Shown here: piece by piece, positions 33,782 to 44,782 of the stretch
Numbering within the stretch: position 1 is the first letter of the stretch
How the letters are laid out: each line of letters opens with the position of its first letter
Notes under the pieces: model-generated
What the model was told of the DNA's origin: nothing
Databases searched by the model: none
Seen by the model: the letters and a program-made list of their open reading frames with translations, nothing else
Made by a program: the position numbers and the translations under genes
Origin: Stenopsyche tienmushanensis
Lineage: Eukaryota > Arthropoda > Insecta > Trichoptera > Stenopsychidae
Length of the DNA: 64,000 nucleotides
Reading direction: 5' to 3'
Assembly: GCA_008973525.1 (NCBI GenBank)
Contig: WACJ01000437.1
Coordinates: forward strand, 62,001 to 126,000

Positions 33782-34053
33782 CTCGGGTCTGTTTTTATGC
33801 GGTAGACGGTTAACGATCTATACAATTGTAATATGTACGCAAGATACTCTTTCCGTCTCTGTTTTTCTTCAAACTCAATGTGCAAAATACTCTCTGTCTT
33901 TGTCTCTTCTCTGAATTCTCTGAATCACTGGAATTCGAACACAACACTGTGTCTTACCTCTTTAAGGGGTTAATGTAACACTATTATATAACACTAATTT
34001 TAGATTTTTTTATGCGCATAACTTCAAAATCGCATAAAAACAAACTCAAGTGT
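33782..34053. mobile_element. Foldback-like MITE with TTAA insertion
   Basis: Outer ends ACTCGGGTCTGTTTTTATGC and CGCATAAAAACAAACTCAAG, the same family as 27068-27744. Between them a family R piece occupies 33810-33973 (TTAACGATCTATACAATTGT ... CTTTAAGGGGTTAA), so most of the left arm is short. The remaining inner sequence CACTAATTTTAGATTTTTTT is also found inverted in the copy at 62859. Confidence 0.7.
33810..33973 (-). mobile_element. Family R piece bounded by TTAA
   Basis: The reverse complement starts TTAACCCCTTAAAGAGGTAA, then GACACAGTGTTGTGTTC (33937-33953), and ends at GATCGTTAA. The same GATCGTTAACCC junction is internal in the copy at 27263-27627. Either this is a shorter TTAA-to-TTAA unit or the rest was deleted at the internal TTAA. 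Confidence 0.65.
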
Positions 34054-36415
34054 ATATGAATGATACACATGCTGTGTCACCGGTCATTTATGTTAATAAA
34101 AAACAACATCAAGTTATTTTAAATCCCATTTGTATATTGTCTGCTTTCATTACGATTCTTAAAAATACCTATATTAATAAATTTGAGATCGACAGCTTTG
34201 ATCCAGATTTAGTCCGATAACCCAAAATTCAAAGATTCAGAATTCCAAATTACGTAACATTAGGGAAAAAATTGATATCTAAACACGTGAAGAACAAAGA
34301 GTAAAGATTAATGTTTTTTCAGATGAATACAATCAAATTCTGCATAAGAATACTGAAGATTTCAACGACGAAATCATAATCTCATCATTACTAGAATAAA
34401 CTATTTTTCTTAGATATAAAAGACTAGCATGTTTAGGTGTGTTGAAGGAAGAATACCTAACAGATTTATTCAAACATTTAGACAGCAAAATCTTGGCGAT
34501 GCATATTTGCGTTAATTTTCAGTGTATCATCAAGAAATCGTACGATAATCCAAAATATATATAAAGTTCATGTGTTATATTGACCGTAAAAATGGATCTT
34601 GCGCTTTTAATCTCATGACCCTTTGTATCTTTGAGCATGTGTTAATTGAGAAATGTTAACATTGTTTCGAGTTCAACAAAGAAAAGAAGCATTCTTCGAT
34701 GTTGTGGTGCACGTTCGGTTATCGGCGGCTGACCCCAAGTTAAATGGCACTTACAAAAAGAATCCCATATGTTCGAGATCAAAGATACGCTATACGAGGT
34801 CATCTCCGAGAAATGTTCGTAGCTGAAGAAGCACGGCTCGCAAGTACGGACATCCATCTTCCGGGACATTCGAGATACGAATATAATGTTTGACTTGCAT
34901 TTTCTACAAAGTAGATTGGCTGCTAGGGTCAACGATTCCAGTAGGCCTATTGGGAAGTACGTGCATAGACCATCGGCGATATCAAACCGGACCGGTATCC
35001 GAGAGGGCAATGCCGGAGTCCTGTTTATATTGAATCACGGCCTGTTCTCTGTGACCTACCTCATTTGAGGATAAGGAAGGACAACGCCGGAATGCTTTCG
35101 AGGATGTGTTTTTGACGAATTGTGGAATATTTCCAGCAGAGGCTGGCATTAATGCCCCGGGGATAATGACACAAGAGTGGATTTTAATTATTTCAAAGAG
35201 CAATGAAGCAAGAGTTTGGTAACAACTGCGTGATGCAATTAGAGCGGTTGTACAACCGGTGGTACGGAAAATACGTTTTCATTCAAAAACGACAAAAAAA
35301 TACGATAATAGACGTGTACGCATTGGAATTATCAATTGATGTCAAGAACTAAATTCAATTCTTAATTATATATAATGTCGACAAACTGCAGCATCCAAGC
35401 TTTGTAACAACATTAATTCAATAAATGCCGCTAAGAATCAAGAAATCATACTCTCAAGAGAGAAAATCAAACTGTGGCTCGCGTGCTAATAAAAAAAATA
35501 TAACAAAATACGCGAGATTTTCGTGCGGTATGTGTTTTTTGTGTACAAAGTGATGGAACGCACATTTTTGTGCGCGCGGTATTTATGGCGTTAAGTAATA
35601 AAATTGAAATGTAGATATGCAGTTCAACGTTTTGTCGAAACAAAAATATGAAAAAACACTTTTTATAGATAATTTGCTCCTTACGAAAGAAATGCAAATG
35701 TAGCAGCTCTCATTTTCATTTCACTGTAAAACCCCACTAATGCTCTTTTTTCGAATTCCCATGTAACGAGCTGCCCATAATTAAGGTCAATTAGCCAGAC
35801 ATTCTAAATAGTGGGAGAATTTCGGTCCTTTGATTCACGCCCATTCCATTTCTAATCAATCATCACATCACAGAAAGCGTAATTATGACGTCTCACTTTA
35901 CAACCCGTCCGAAACGACGGGGGTGGGAATCAGAATTCAAAGAATCCGACCGACGAATAACGCGGCACGAAGACTTCACATGGCAACGAAAGCAAACGGT
36001 CGATTCCAATTTAAATAAATCGGTACTCGAAGACTTTTTGGACATTTCGGCGGTTCACTTATGAGCCCCAAATAGACCAAGAAGCTTTCACTGACAATGA
36101 CAATCAAAAAAGGAGGGCTTCGTAAAAACGCGGAAGGCAAAACGTACAAAAACCGCACCATAACATCTTCTGCGGTGAAATTGAACGACGAAAAATAAAC
36201 TGGATGACCAATTTCAAGCAATGGTGAAATATCTGACATCGAAGCAATCGTGATGAATGAACGTCCCTGAAGTCCCGAATTGGGTAAAAATCTTGATAAT
36301 CATCAAGCCCTATAATACTTTCGAACAAGATATTGTCCCCACAGATATTATGTTAATTGCATATAACAGCAATTTGTCCTATATATAGGACAATGGGCAC
36401 CTTTGAGTATTATAT
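34054..36415. other. Single-copy non-coding stretch
   Basis: No repeat recognised. GC-raised patches at about 34700-35180 and 35850-36240 carry frames such as 34642-35010 (minus, 122 codons) and 35976-36239 (minus, 87 codons) without recognisable domains. Confidence 0.45.
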
Positions 36416-36955
36416 ACACTTTGATCTATTTTTATGCCATAAATACGTTCTAAGAGGAATAGCATATAAAAAATCCGCATAAAAAAAACTGAGGTGATAG
36501 ATTGCGTTATTTTTAAAAACCGCATAACTTCAAATCAATGTGACGAAATATAGCAAAAATCGCACAAAAAAAACTTTGCAAAGATTAACCAATGATTTTT
36601 AACGCAGTTTGTGATATGGAGACATGCAGTTCTTAAGCTCGCGCTGAAATTTGAAAGCTCGTTCAGAATTTGTGTCATGTACAATAAACAGATTGACTAG
36701 TTTCTTGTATATTTTTTTTAGGGGCAAGAGTTTCTTGCACTGCAATATCGTCTTCTGTTTCTTTCCTGCCATATAACACCAAACCAATCATATCATTCAA
36801 GGGAGTAACCTCAAGCAATTCATTGACATCATTTTTACATTTGGATGTTCTAAATGTGGATGACTTTTTTTATGCGCATTCGCATAAAAAAATATTGATA
36901 GGTACCATTATTTTTGAAAACCGCATAACTTCAAAAACGCGGTATAAATACATGA
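36416..36955. mobile_element. Foldback-like MITE, decayed copy
   Basis: ACTTTGATCTATTTTTATGC at the left, AAAACCGCATAACTTCAAAT at 36516, TTTTTTATGCGCATTCGCAT at 36867 and AAACCGCATAACTTCAAAAA at 36918, then the decayed end GCGGTATAAATACATGATTG. The central 36600-36860 part is not shared with the other copies. Confidence 0.65.
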
Positions 36956-37324
36956 TTGCAAGTTTCCATCATTTTTAATCCCAATAGCAAATCAATATAA
37001 TCGAGCCAAAGTTGACACACTGTATGCGGGAATGATATTTTTATAATTTTTGTAATCAGGTGGTTTTCGTCGGTGTCATTAATATCTTATGTAGATTGTC
37101 ACAAATATTAAAGATACAGATTATATTTGCTCAATTTTTGATGGAATGCATGATGATTAACATGGTTAAAGATTATTGATTTACGATTTATATAGCGAAG
37201 TGTTTTTGCGCGAAATCTTTGTTTTTGTCCGCTGTAAATACAAAATTCCAGGTGGTTTATTCGCGATAAAAATGTGTTAAAAAGTAATTATGTCCTGGCG
37301 CGTTTATCAGTAGAAAAACAATCC

Positions 37325-37436
37325 CTGTGATGTATTTACTACAACTCGACTCTAATAAGTCACTTTTTCATATGGTGTACCAAATACATATCATCGGAGC
37401 GCGTGGGTGTTTTTGGCACAGTAAGAGAAAAGTTAA
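37325..37436 (+). mobile_element. Small TTAA element, family Y
   Basis: GTGATGTATTTACTACAACT, then CGACTCTAATAAGTCAC, GGTGTACCAAATACATATCA, TCGGAGCGCGTGGGTGTTTT and the end GAGAAAAGTTAA (TTAA 37433-37436). The left TTAA is not visible. Same subterminal motif pair as 27857-28028. Confidence 0.6.
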
Positions 37437-38068
37437 TGAATCATAATTTTCATTTTTAGATAAATAACTCCAAGACGTTGTGGTTGTTTTTAGACATCGA
37501 GAGTAATTAGGTTTTAATCTTGTATAGTAAATTAAAGTAATCTTTCTTTTAGGACCACCAAATCAAGGGATAGCTGCTTTTAAATTGGTGTAATTTTGGA
37601 CTGATTTCATTAACATTATAAAAATTTAGGCCCTAATAATAAATATTGATGATTTACGTGGCGCAATCCAAAGAAAAGCCCTCGCAATAAAAGCGAATCA
37701 CCGAGACCGATAACGTAACCGTCATTTTTAATTAGACCGTGGCTTGCGCAACTATTTGGAAATTTAATTGAAAACCATGGGCTCAGCAGATGAAAGCATA
37801 TAAAATATTATTGCCTCCCAAATCCCATACCATCATACATTGTAAAACCGACCGAAACGTCCGTGTTTATGGACGGAATTGCCATCATAAACGCGGAAGG
37901 GTCATTAAATAAATTATAGGTCATGCCCGTAATAAGAGAACAACGCTGCGATTCAATCCCCGCCACTTAATAGAATCAATAGAAAGCGATACGTACGAAA
38001 AGAGTCACGGTCCCGATTGTGTTAAATAGATTACGTATCGATTCGGAAAATGTTCGCGTGCGGTCTAG
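37437..38068. other. Single-copy non-coding stretch
   Basis: No repeat recognised. The part from about 37650 has balanced composition and no exon signal I can support. Confidence 0.4.
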
Positions 38069-38092
38069 TTAACACGCTGAGAGCCGCAACGT
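38069..38092 (+). repeat. Solitary TTAA-type element end
   Basis: TTAACACGCTGAGAGCCGCA resembles the TTAACACTTTGAGAACCGC end at 22842. No partner end found. Confidence 0.4.
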
Positions 38093-39194
38093 TTTCACGT
38101 GTGCCCGCGCCGAGCTGGTCGGCATCTTCACGATCGGGCGGGCGCTTTATCCGATGGACCACATTTCGTCCAAATCCCCAACGCTTCTATCATCATCGAT
38201 CTAATCCGATTATTCGGGATTGATTTTCGGATGCAAGCAAAAGAGACGATGACGAAGCGTATTTATTTACATTCGGCCAAGGGAGCGGTTCACTTTTGGT
38301 TTCCACGCTTGGTTGGTGAGTTCCTCCGTTATTTTTTCCGTCATTATTTTAACGATCCAACTTCTTTACCTACAGCAAAGTCAATATCGATCGAGATATT
38401 CTTATTGTTCGATTCACGTTCTATTTCTCCCGATACCACTAATTTACTTTCGCATCCGATCACTTTTCAAACCGTTGGCCTACTAAGAGTCGTTTCGCTC
38501 AAACGATTCGATCACATTCGACAGATTCGGTGAGCAATTACCTTTGGCGAAATGTCACGGTGGTGGCTTTTTTATGAAAGAGTGCTTTCACGAAGAACTT
38601 AGGAATGCACTCCCAAAGAAGCCGTCCCGGGCACGATGAAAGAAGCACGAGGCGTATTCGCACAAACAAAAACGAGACATAAACACGAGTCGAAATTGTG
38701 CCAAATTTATTTTTGTCGCAAGATCATAAACACGCCATAAAGAGTGCCGGAACGCCTGCAATGAAACCAAGTGTCAACAATCACCACAAACGAGATTCGC
38801 TCAAGAACAAACAAGCGGTCATCAAGGAGTGACATCACTTGCGACTCGACCGCACTTTGATAAAAACATCCTTAATTTCGATTCAAAACAACGATTAGAG
38901 TACTTATCGAGAAAAGCCGGCCAAATACAAAGCGATTCGCTAAAATGCGGATTTTTCAAATATTTGATCATAAAATAGCTGCCGATTATTTTCTTAGAAC
39001 TGATAAAACTTCGCTTGGTTAAACAGGAATTCCTCAATTACTGCAAACTTAACATATATGCACTTTCCGCCTTAAATTTACGCATTCAATGAATTATGAC
39101 ACGATCATTATATTCCAAATCCGGATTTGATGTAATTTTAGCTCGAAAATAATGCACAAAACAAAATTTCTTTCAAATATGACAGTTCTTTTTT
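38093..39194. other. GC-raised single-copy stretch
   Basis: A 144-codon plus frame at 38099-38533 lies here in sequence with few stop codons. I recognise no domain, and its composition explains its length. No repeat family member. Confidence 0.4.
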
Positions 39195-39198
39195 TGTG

Positions 39199-39668
39199 CA
39201 GTAGACGAGTTCCCCGGAAAATCGCACAAAAAAAAACTATGACATGCATAGAAAAAGTGAAGATGCGTTCCATGGATTTTGATAATCGCATAACTTTGAA
39301 ACAGCTATATAAAATATATCCAAAATCGCATAAAAAAAGTTAGTAATTAAAATCTCTTCGGAAGAAATAGTATACCCAGTGTCAATGTCATCAATGTTCT
39401 GTGTAAATTTTCTCTTTCCAACAATATAATTCATAATTAATAAAAATGTCACTATAGGCCTTAACTGAAAAAATAAATCACAAAATGGCGACTGTTAAAA
39501 AAAATTCAGTCAAGTCATTTTTTGACCTTATTTTGTCACAGTTTAATTTTTTTTTTAAATACTTAAAAAGTAGTTGGAATTTTGTAAATTCCTCTGGATA
39601 ATGTATTAAAAAAATGCTTTAAAAAAACCGCATAACTTCGAAATCGCACAAAAAGAGTTTTGAGCGTA
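39199..39668. mobile_element. Foldback-like MITE, divergent subfamily
   Basis: AGTTCCCCGGAAAATCGCAC, GATGCGTTCCATGGATTTTG, ATAATCGCATAACTTTGAAA, CAGCTATATAAAATATATCC, AAAATCGCATAAAAAAAGTT and, at the right, CCGCATAACTTCGAAATCGC then ACAAAAAGAGTTTTGAGCG. It shares these subfamily-specific strings with 60236-60800 rather than with the 27-kb type. The left terminus is lost. Confidence 0.65.
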
Positions 39669-39894
39669 CTTCTATTTTTCCGTGGTGTTTAACTTCATTT
39701 GTATTTTTTTTATTCGCGTTTGTACACAAACGGATTAAAAACCACTATTATGCTATACATATATCAATGCAGTAAACTCTTTTGAAGGCATCGGTGAATT
39801 TTCGTTTTAATCTATTAGCTAGTTTAATAATTATAGGACTTTTATGAAAGAAACAGTGTTTAATGCTTTTTTTTGCGAAGTTCGCCCGGACTCC

Positions 39895-39936
39895 AGGCGA
39901 TGTTTCGTGCGGACACACCGGGCCGTAAAGTGTTAA
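39895..39936 (-). repeat. Solitary TTAA-type element end
   Basis: The reverse complement reads TTAACACTTTACGGCCCGGT, then GTGTCCGCACGAAAC. It resembles the end at 12088. No partner found. Confidence 0.4.
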
Positions 39937-40065
39937 CAAAATGTTGAGAGTTTGTTATCTTATGAACATCTAAAAAATGTTGTTTGATCGTCATCTGAAG
40001 AAACTAGACTTAGACTAGAAACTCAATAGAGTTAGAAGTGCTGAATTAGAACTAAACGTATGAAC

Positions 40066-40102
40066 TTCGAACCTCGTATAACACGGATTTACATTACACG
40101 AT
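40066..40102 (+). repeat. Possible pogo/Tigger terminus
   Basis: CGAACCTCGTATAACACGGA then TTTACATTACACGATG resembles the CAGTNGAACCTCG-ATAACNCGG type of Tigger terminus. It lies just upstream of the Tigger-like reading frame at 40156, but the matching inverse end was not found downstream, so the link is only positional. Confidence 0.35.
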
Positions 40103-40155
40103 GTTTTTGTTAATATCCAATACTTTTCATTTTTTAGAATTTAGAATTTAAAAAT

Positions 40156-40714
40156 ATGTCCTTAGGTCAAGGCTACATTCAAAATTTAATATTGAAAGTC
40201 CAAGACGATCGATTAAAAATGCTTATACAGACGAAGATGAAACTCAAAAGAGATCGATCTGAAGATCCCACTTCTCATGATTTTGATCCTGAACACGAGC
40301 TTTCTAAATCGAGACGTGACATTATTAACATGGCAAGATCAGTTGGATTTGATGATGTAGGCCAAACAAATGTGAATAAATGGCTGCAGACTCACACGAT
40401 GGAGTTCACCAATGAAAATCTTCTTGAAATGCCGGATGAAGTGATCATGGAGCTTTCAACAAGGCAAATATCGAATTTGTTCAAGCACATTGACAGTGCA
40501 ATTAGAACCATCGAAAAGCACGACACTAACAAGGATAGAAAAGCCAATGATGCCAGAGAGATTTAATGCTCTTTGGCTTGTTATCAAGAATACTGCAAAC
40601 AAGAAGAAAATGATGAGTGCCAACTTGCTCTTTGAAAATTTCTTTAGAAAAGTTGGAAATCGTCTACCTACTGAACCAATACCTTCAATAGGTAAAGAAA
40701 GTGATGGTCCATAA
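40156..40714 (+). pseudogene. Tigger/pogo-like transposase C-terminal remnant
   Basis: Two overlapping frames (40156-40566, 136 codons, and 40490-40714) together resemble the C-terminal part of Tigger/jerky-type transposases, which lies beyond the DDE domain. Residues 63-68 VGFDDV, then VNKWLQTH, then FTNENLLEM (84-92) match the family pattern GFDDV..-..LL.SH..-LTNEDLLEL. Further on, RTIEKHDTNKDR in the first frame and NALWLVIKNTANKKK with LLFENFFRK in the second match the family's last helices. A frameshift near 40555-40565 separates them. The DNA-binding and catalytic parts are absent upstream. The 136-codon frame could in principle still be translated, but it looks like a remnant. Confidence 0.6.
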
Positions 40715-41330
40715 ATGCTAGACTCATTTCACTTCGTATTCGATTAATTCTCATTCTATATTTTCATAATTTGGAACCAATTGCTAATGTATATACATAG
40801 TTAGTTTTGCCATATGACCTATCTTTGAAATGTCTCATCATTTTAACAATTTAATCTTGTGATAACTATATTTATCTCGTTAGTAATACAGATCTATCTA
40901 TATGATAAACAATTTTCAGATTTTCATAATTGATATATAATTATGATTAAAACGTTAATCTCCCTAAATTAAGACAGATAGCATAAAATAAATTTGTTAT
41001 AAGACAATTTTCCGATTGCATAATATTTGGTTTTCTAAGAATTTCTTATCACGTATCAATGTTATTATATAATTTTGATACAAGTTAATTTTTCAAGCCA
41101 AAAATGAATTAAATCTTACCTTAGTTCGATTCGTAGGGTCTGAAAAGTCCCATCCTGGAGCCACGAACAAGTATCCACATTTTGAAACCTTTCGACTCGC
41201 CTGAAATCAAGAAAAAATCGTTGTCAAATAATAGTTTTTTTGATTGAAATGAATCAGTGATACTGACTACAGTATTATAAAATATTTTAAAGGTGACTCA
41301 AAACGATGTCAATGAATTACAATACCCAAG
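40715..41330. other. AT-rich stretch, nothing recognised
   Basis: No feature recognised apart from low-complexity AT sequence. Confidence 0.45.
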
Positions 41331-41334
41331 ACAC

Positions 41335-41460
41335 GGATAGGGGTTCAAAACAGGGTTCGTCAAAATTGGGTTCCGCGGAAAATTTCTATTTAATTATTTG
41401 TAGTTTCTCCATCACATATGTCATGGACATGCTATGTGCATGCGCCGCGTAGCTGTTTGT
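41335..41460 (-). repeat. hAT-flank composite, decayed copy
   Basis: GGGTTCCGCGGAAAATTTCT and CATGCTATGTGCATGCGCCG correspond in order to the hAT MITE/CGCATGCGC composite at 10925-11040. TGTGTGTTTATACA follows as TGTGTATGTCTATACA does at 11044. Heavily decayed. Confidence 0.45.
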
Positions 41461-41469
41461 GTGTTTATA

Positions 41470-41850
41470 CAGCAGACCCGCGGTAATCCGACGCCCCCTG
41501 TAGTCCGACATCTAAATACATGTTTAGTGTATACGTTTATAAGTTGGCAAGTGAGTACGGCATAGGATGATCCACAATTTATGATACAAAAAAGAATCGC
41601 AAGAACATGAAAAAAATAGTTTCCACCATTGATTGTGTACCAGGCAACGAGGAGATAACAAAATGGAAGACTTTTTAGCTAGCAAGTGATAGTTAAAATG
41701 CTTCAAAAGTCGTCATTTTCAGATTACAAGTACTCCTTTCCAAAAAAAATCCGGACTACGAGGGGTCGAGGGCAGTACTCTATAGTCCGAAAAATTGAAC
41801 AATCAGGCACTGCCTTGCAAAATGTTTGCCGGATTATCACGGATCTAATG
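41470..41850 (+). mobile_element. Pogo/Tigger-type MITE, near full length
   Basis: Flanked by TA. The left end is CAGCAGACCCGCGGTAATCC then GACGCC. The right end, inverted, is CATTAGATCCGTGATAATCC then GGCAAACATTTTGC. The interior matches 33371-33735 (AAGTTGGCAAGTGAGTACGG, GGATGATCCACAATTTATGA, GGGGTCGAGGGCAGTACTCT, ATAGTCCGAAAAATTG). Non-coding. Confidence 0.85.
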
Positions 41851-42950
41851 TAGTATCAAAACGGATGAGATCAGATCGAGCAGGCAAGCAATTTGCTTTC
41901 AAACTTGATAATTTCACCAAGACAACGTCATCGTATAAACCTGTAGCAATTTCTTTTGTCCAAATATAAAGTGGATCAATCCAAATATAATGAATGTCAT
42001 TATAAAGATAGCGTCACATTTGGAAGATTGTAAGGTTTAGTCTCATTTTCTGGATTATTGGAAAAAATATATTTGTGCATTTCGTAGAATATTAAACCGT
42101 ATTAAAAAAAATACATAAAATATTTCCAAAATTGACGCTATGAAATTATGCACTAAATTTCAATCACTTTGAGCAGCGGCTGCCTATGAAAAATCTAAGA
42201 CATTCTCGGGTCATAATTAATGTCCACATCTTTCAAACCAAAAACAGCTTGCTTACCAAACAATACCAAACAATTTGCAAATCAAAATTACGTTCGATTG
42301 TGTGATTGTCTATCCTTTTCAAATCACTAAGTACCGTAAGCGAGCTTTCCGCATCCATGATCCATTGAATGCCGCCAAATATTTATAAAGTACACATCGA
42401 AAAATTATAATTCTGACGCATTACCATACAAAGTCGAGTTTCTATTTTTTTTCTTTACATTTAATGCGTCATTTCGTCATACAATTGAGCGATGATTAAA
42501 ATATCTTCACGTGTACTTGGGTGTGGTGCGCAAAGTACGCGTCGCTATTTCGTCGATTCATTTAGAAGATCCGACCGAGGCGTCTAACTGTAAAGCTAAA
42601 CTATAATAGTTAAATCATAAATCCGAAGAACTGTAAACTAGTTGACGCAACGCCAGAATGTTAATAATTACTTCAGCATTAAATCGGAGGTTTCCGAACT
42701 GGTAGTCCGGGTGAGGACTGACTGTAAGCCGTTTAATGACAGAGTCGTTCCTCGGGCGCTTAAGAAATTAGCGTTGGAAAAAAGCGATGATTTGTATTGA
42801 TGATTTGACTTTAAGTATGTCGAAGACGTCGCGAAGACTTGGGCTGAAAAACTCAAATACCGTAAATACTATTCACGCCCAATTATATTCAGATTTATTT
42901 TTCGAGCCGACGTACGCTTACACATACACAATGAGTCACAAAAGTCATAT
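41851..42950. other. Single-copy non-coding stretch
   Basis: No repeat or exon recognised. Confidence 0.45.
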
Positions 42951-42954
42951 CTCA

Positions 42955-43850
42955 ATCCTTAGAACCGAAACTGAACCGAAAACTCGTTTTTGTCGGAACG
43001 AAAATCAGAGTTGAACCGGTTATAAAATATCGTTTTTTTTCGGTTTGGTACTCGCGAATCGGTTTATGCGAAAGCCAAAATTATTGTTTTTTGCATTGTT
43101 GTGCATCTTTTCTGTTTCAGTATGAAGAAGATCCGTTTTTATGGCGAATTATAATTGAAGACGAGAATTGAATGCTATACAATAATCATGTGCCAAAAAA
43201 TAATGGTTTTCTTCCGGACAAGTACCTGTTCCAACCCCTCAATCAACACTAACAATAGAGCAGATTCTTCTTTGTGTGTGGTGGTATTTTTCTGAAATTG
43301 TTTATTATGAATTGTTGAAACCCGATCAGACCTTTAGAGTGATTGTTAATTGTGAACAATTTAAACTAATGAAACAAGGGCTCATATAAAAACGATCTGT
43401 TTTTATCAATAACTAAAAAATATTTTTTTTCACAATAACACAAGAGGGTAAGCTGCAGAAATAGCCCAAGAAAACATAAGAAAGCTTGGATTGGAAAATC
43501 TACCTCATCCAACCTATTGTCAGATTACTACCTTTTCAGATTGCTAAAGCATAGATTAAGACACAAAAAAATAACAATATTGGAAAAGTAAAAAGGCACC
43601 TACATAAGTTTTTGGGTGAAAAATCAAAGGACTTTTCAAAAAGGGAATTGAAAAATTATCTTTATGTTGGAAAAGGTAATAGAAAATAATGGAAAATATT
43701 TTAGATCGGTTGGTATTTAATCTTATTTAAGATTTTGAATACTTTTCAGTCCCCCTAATAATATGTAACCTTCACCATTTTTATTCAGAAATCAAAATCT
43801 GAACGCAAACCGAAATAAATTTTAAAAAATAACAGTTCGAAGTTCTGGAA
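42955..43850 (+). mobile_element. hAT-like element with mariner inside
   Basis: Left end CCTTAGAACCGAAACTGAAC then CGAAAACTCGTTTTTGTCGG. The same end occurs inverted at 47430-47540, where it is intact to GAAGCCCTG, and decayed at 51925-52065. The right part AACAGTTCGAAGTTCTGG near 43832 is a plausible inverse terminus. CAGGGCTTCGAACCGAAAC is a common hAT terminus. The middle is a mariner pseudogene. Confidence 0.5.
43125..43695 (+). pseudogene. Mariner transposase pseudogene
   Basis: Reading across several frames and stops gives, in order, EDPFLWRIIIEDEN (around the first catalytic Asp), FFVCGGIF then EIVYYELLKPDQTFR (the WW-W-G-VYYELL strand), AAEIAQENIRKLGLENLPHP (after the HHDNARPH position), DYYLFRLLKHRLRHKK, and LFKKGNLKN-like C-terminal residues. 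This follows mariner transposase gene order. Every catalytic segment is damaged. It is a lineage different from the one at 44783. Old and non-functional. Confidence 0.7.
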
Positions 43851-43995
43851 TATTTCATGGAAAAATATAGTTTAATTTAATCAATGCAGCAATAATTCAT
43901 TTAGCCCAAACATGAAAAGTCACCAAAATCACAGTATTTTTTCATTCAATAGTATCATGTTCATATTTGCACTCTGAATATATATATCATTACTT

Positions 43996-44436
43996 CTTCT
44001 TAATGTGCCATATCCGAACCATCGGACGTAGGCGATCTCCATAGGAGATTTTACTAGGGAAAGGATTTAATGTGGTGGTTTCCCGTTGCCTTCCACACGT
44101 GGTAAAGTAAGGATAGGATTATTTGGAAAGGTAGGAGAGGAGAGAATCTATGAGTGAGTAGCGAAATTATCATTATATATAAATGATAATTTAATTATTG
44201 TTGCAAATTCAATCACTCACTAATGGGCGTCCCTGCACGACTTCATTAATCGCCTCAGCATTTACTTTTTCTAATCCAGGAAATCAGGGTAAACCTGGAT
44301 CGAGACGATCGATCAGAAATATTAATATTTCCGATCTCCCAAATGTGTTGGTACGGTGAAAATTTTTTCCACAATCTGGATTTGAACCCGAACCTTTGTA
44401 ATAAGAGTCCAGGATCTTATCCACTATACCAACACT
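43996..44436 (-). repeat. tRNA-derived SINE, near full length
   Basis: On the minus strand the 5' head reads TTGGTATAGTGGATAAGATC (pol III box A) and GGTTCGGGTTCAAATCC (box B), about 50 bp apart as in a tRNA. The body follows: CAGAAATATTAATATTTC inverted, GATCGATCGTCTCGATCCAG and GGACGCCCATTAGTGAGTGA. The 3' part has GGAAGGCAACGGGAAACCAC, CTCCTATGGAGATCGCCTAC and a tail GGCACATTAAGAAGAAGTAA. Length is about 440 bp. A perfect 11-bp hairpin (AAATTATCATT/AATGATAATTT, 44165-44193) interrupts the middle. Fragments of the family are at 1066, 6148, 31865 and 60140. Confidence 0.75.
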
Positions 44437-44509
44437 TGGTCAGCACATATCAACACATATCATTACAAATACTTCAATTCTACAGTTTTTTATAGCTTAA
44501 AATATTTAA

Positions 44510-44782
44510 AGCTGTTTGGGGAAAACAGTCCGATGTGGTTGTCTACAATTGTTAGAACGACTTTAAAAGCGAATTATTTTAAGGAAAATCCTGGAATAAA
44601 TGTATCAAAATATTAAATTTAGAGACAGGATCATATATGTGTCCAAAAACAGTTAAAAGAGTTATCAGGAAGGTTGGATACTATTGCAGAAATTACGGAA
44701 GAAAAAATTCTTCAATGAAAGAATCGAGAAAAACTATTAGAATTCCTCAAAAATGATCAATGAATGTAACTCCAATATATTA
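44510..44782 (+). pseudogene. Tc1-like transposase N-terminal remnant
   Basis: A fragmentary reading gives RTTLKANYFKENPGINVS, SKTVKRVIRKVGYYCRNYG and RKNSSMKESRKTIRIPQK, similar in layout to the paired helix-turn-helix region of Tc1-type transposases (SxRTVxRxLRKxGLxxR...). Frameshifts and stops are present. It is cut at 44783 by a mariner. The match is by pattern only. Confidence 0.45.

Noticed and set aside
36360..36400. CRISPR-like or satellite array from short repeats such as GTCCTATATATAGGACA
   Set aside because: A single short palindrome without spacer regularity. The genome is eukaryotic and no array exists in the window.
38099..38533. 144-codon plus-strand open frame
   Set aside because: Sequence with few stop codons because of composition. 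No domain, no supporting exon structure.
44368..44436. Functional tRNA gene on the minus strand
   Set aside because: Box A and box B are present, but the sequence runs on into a repeated SINE body that recurs at four other places.
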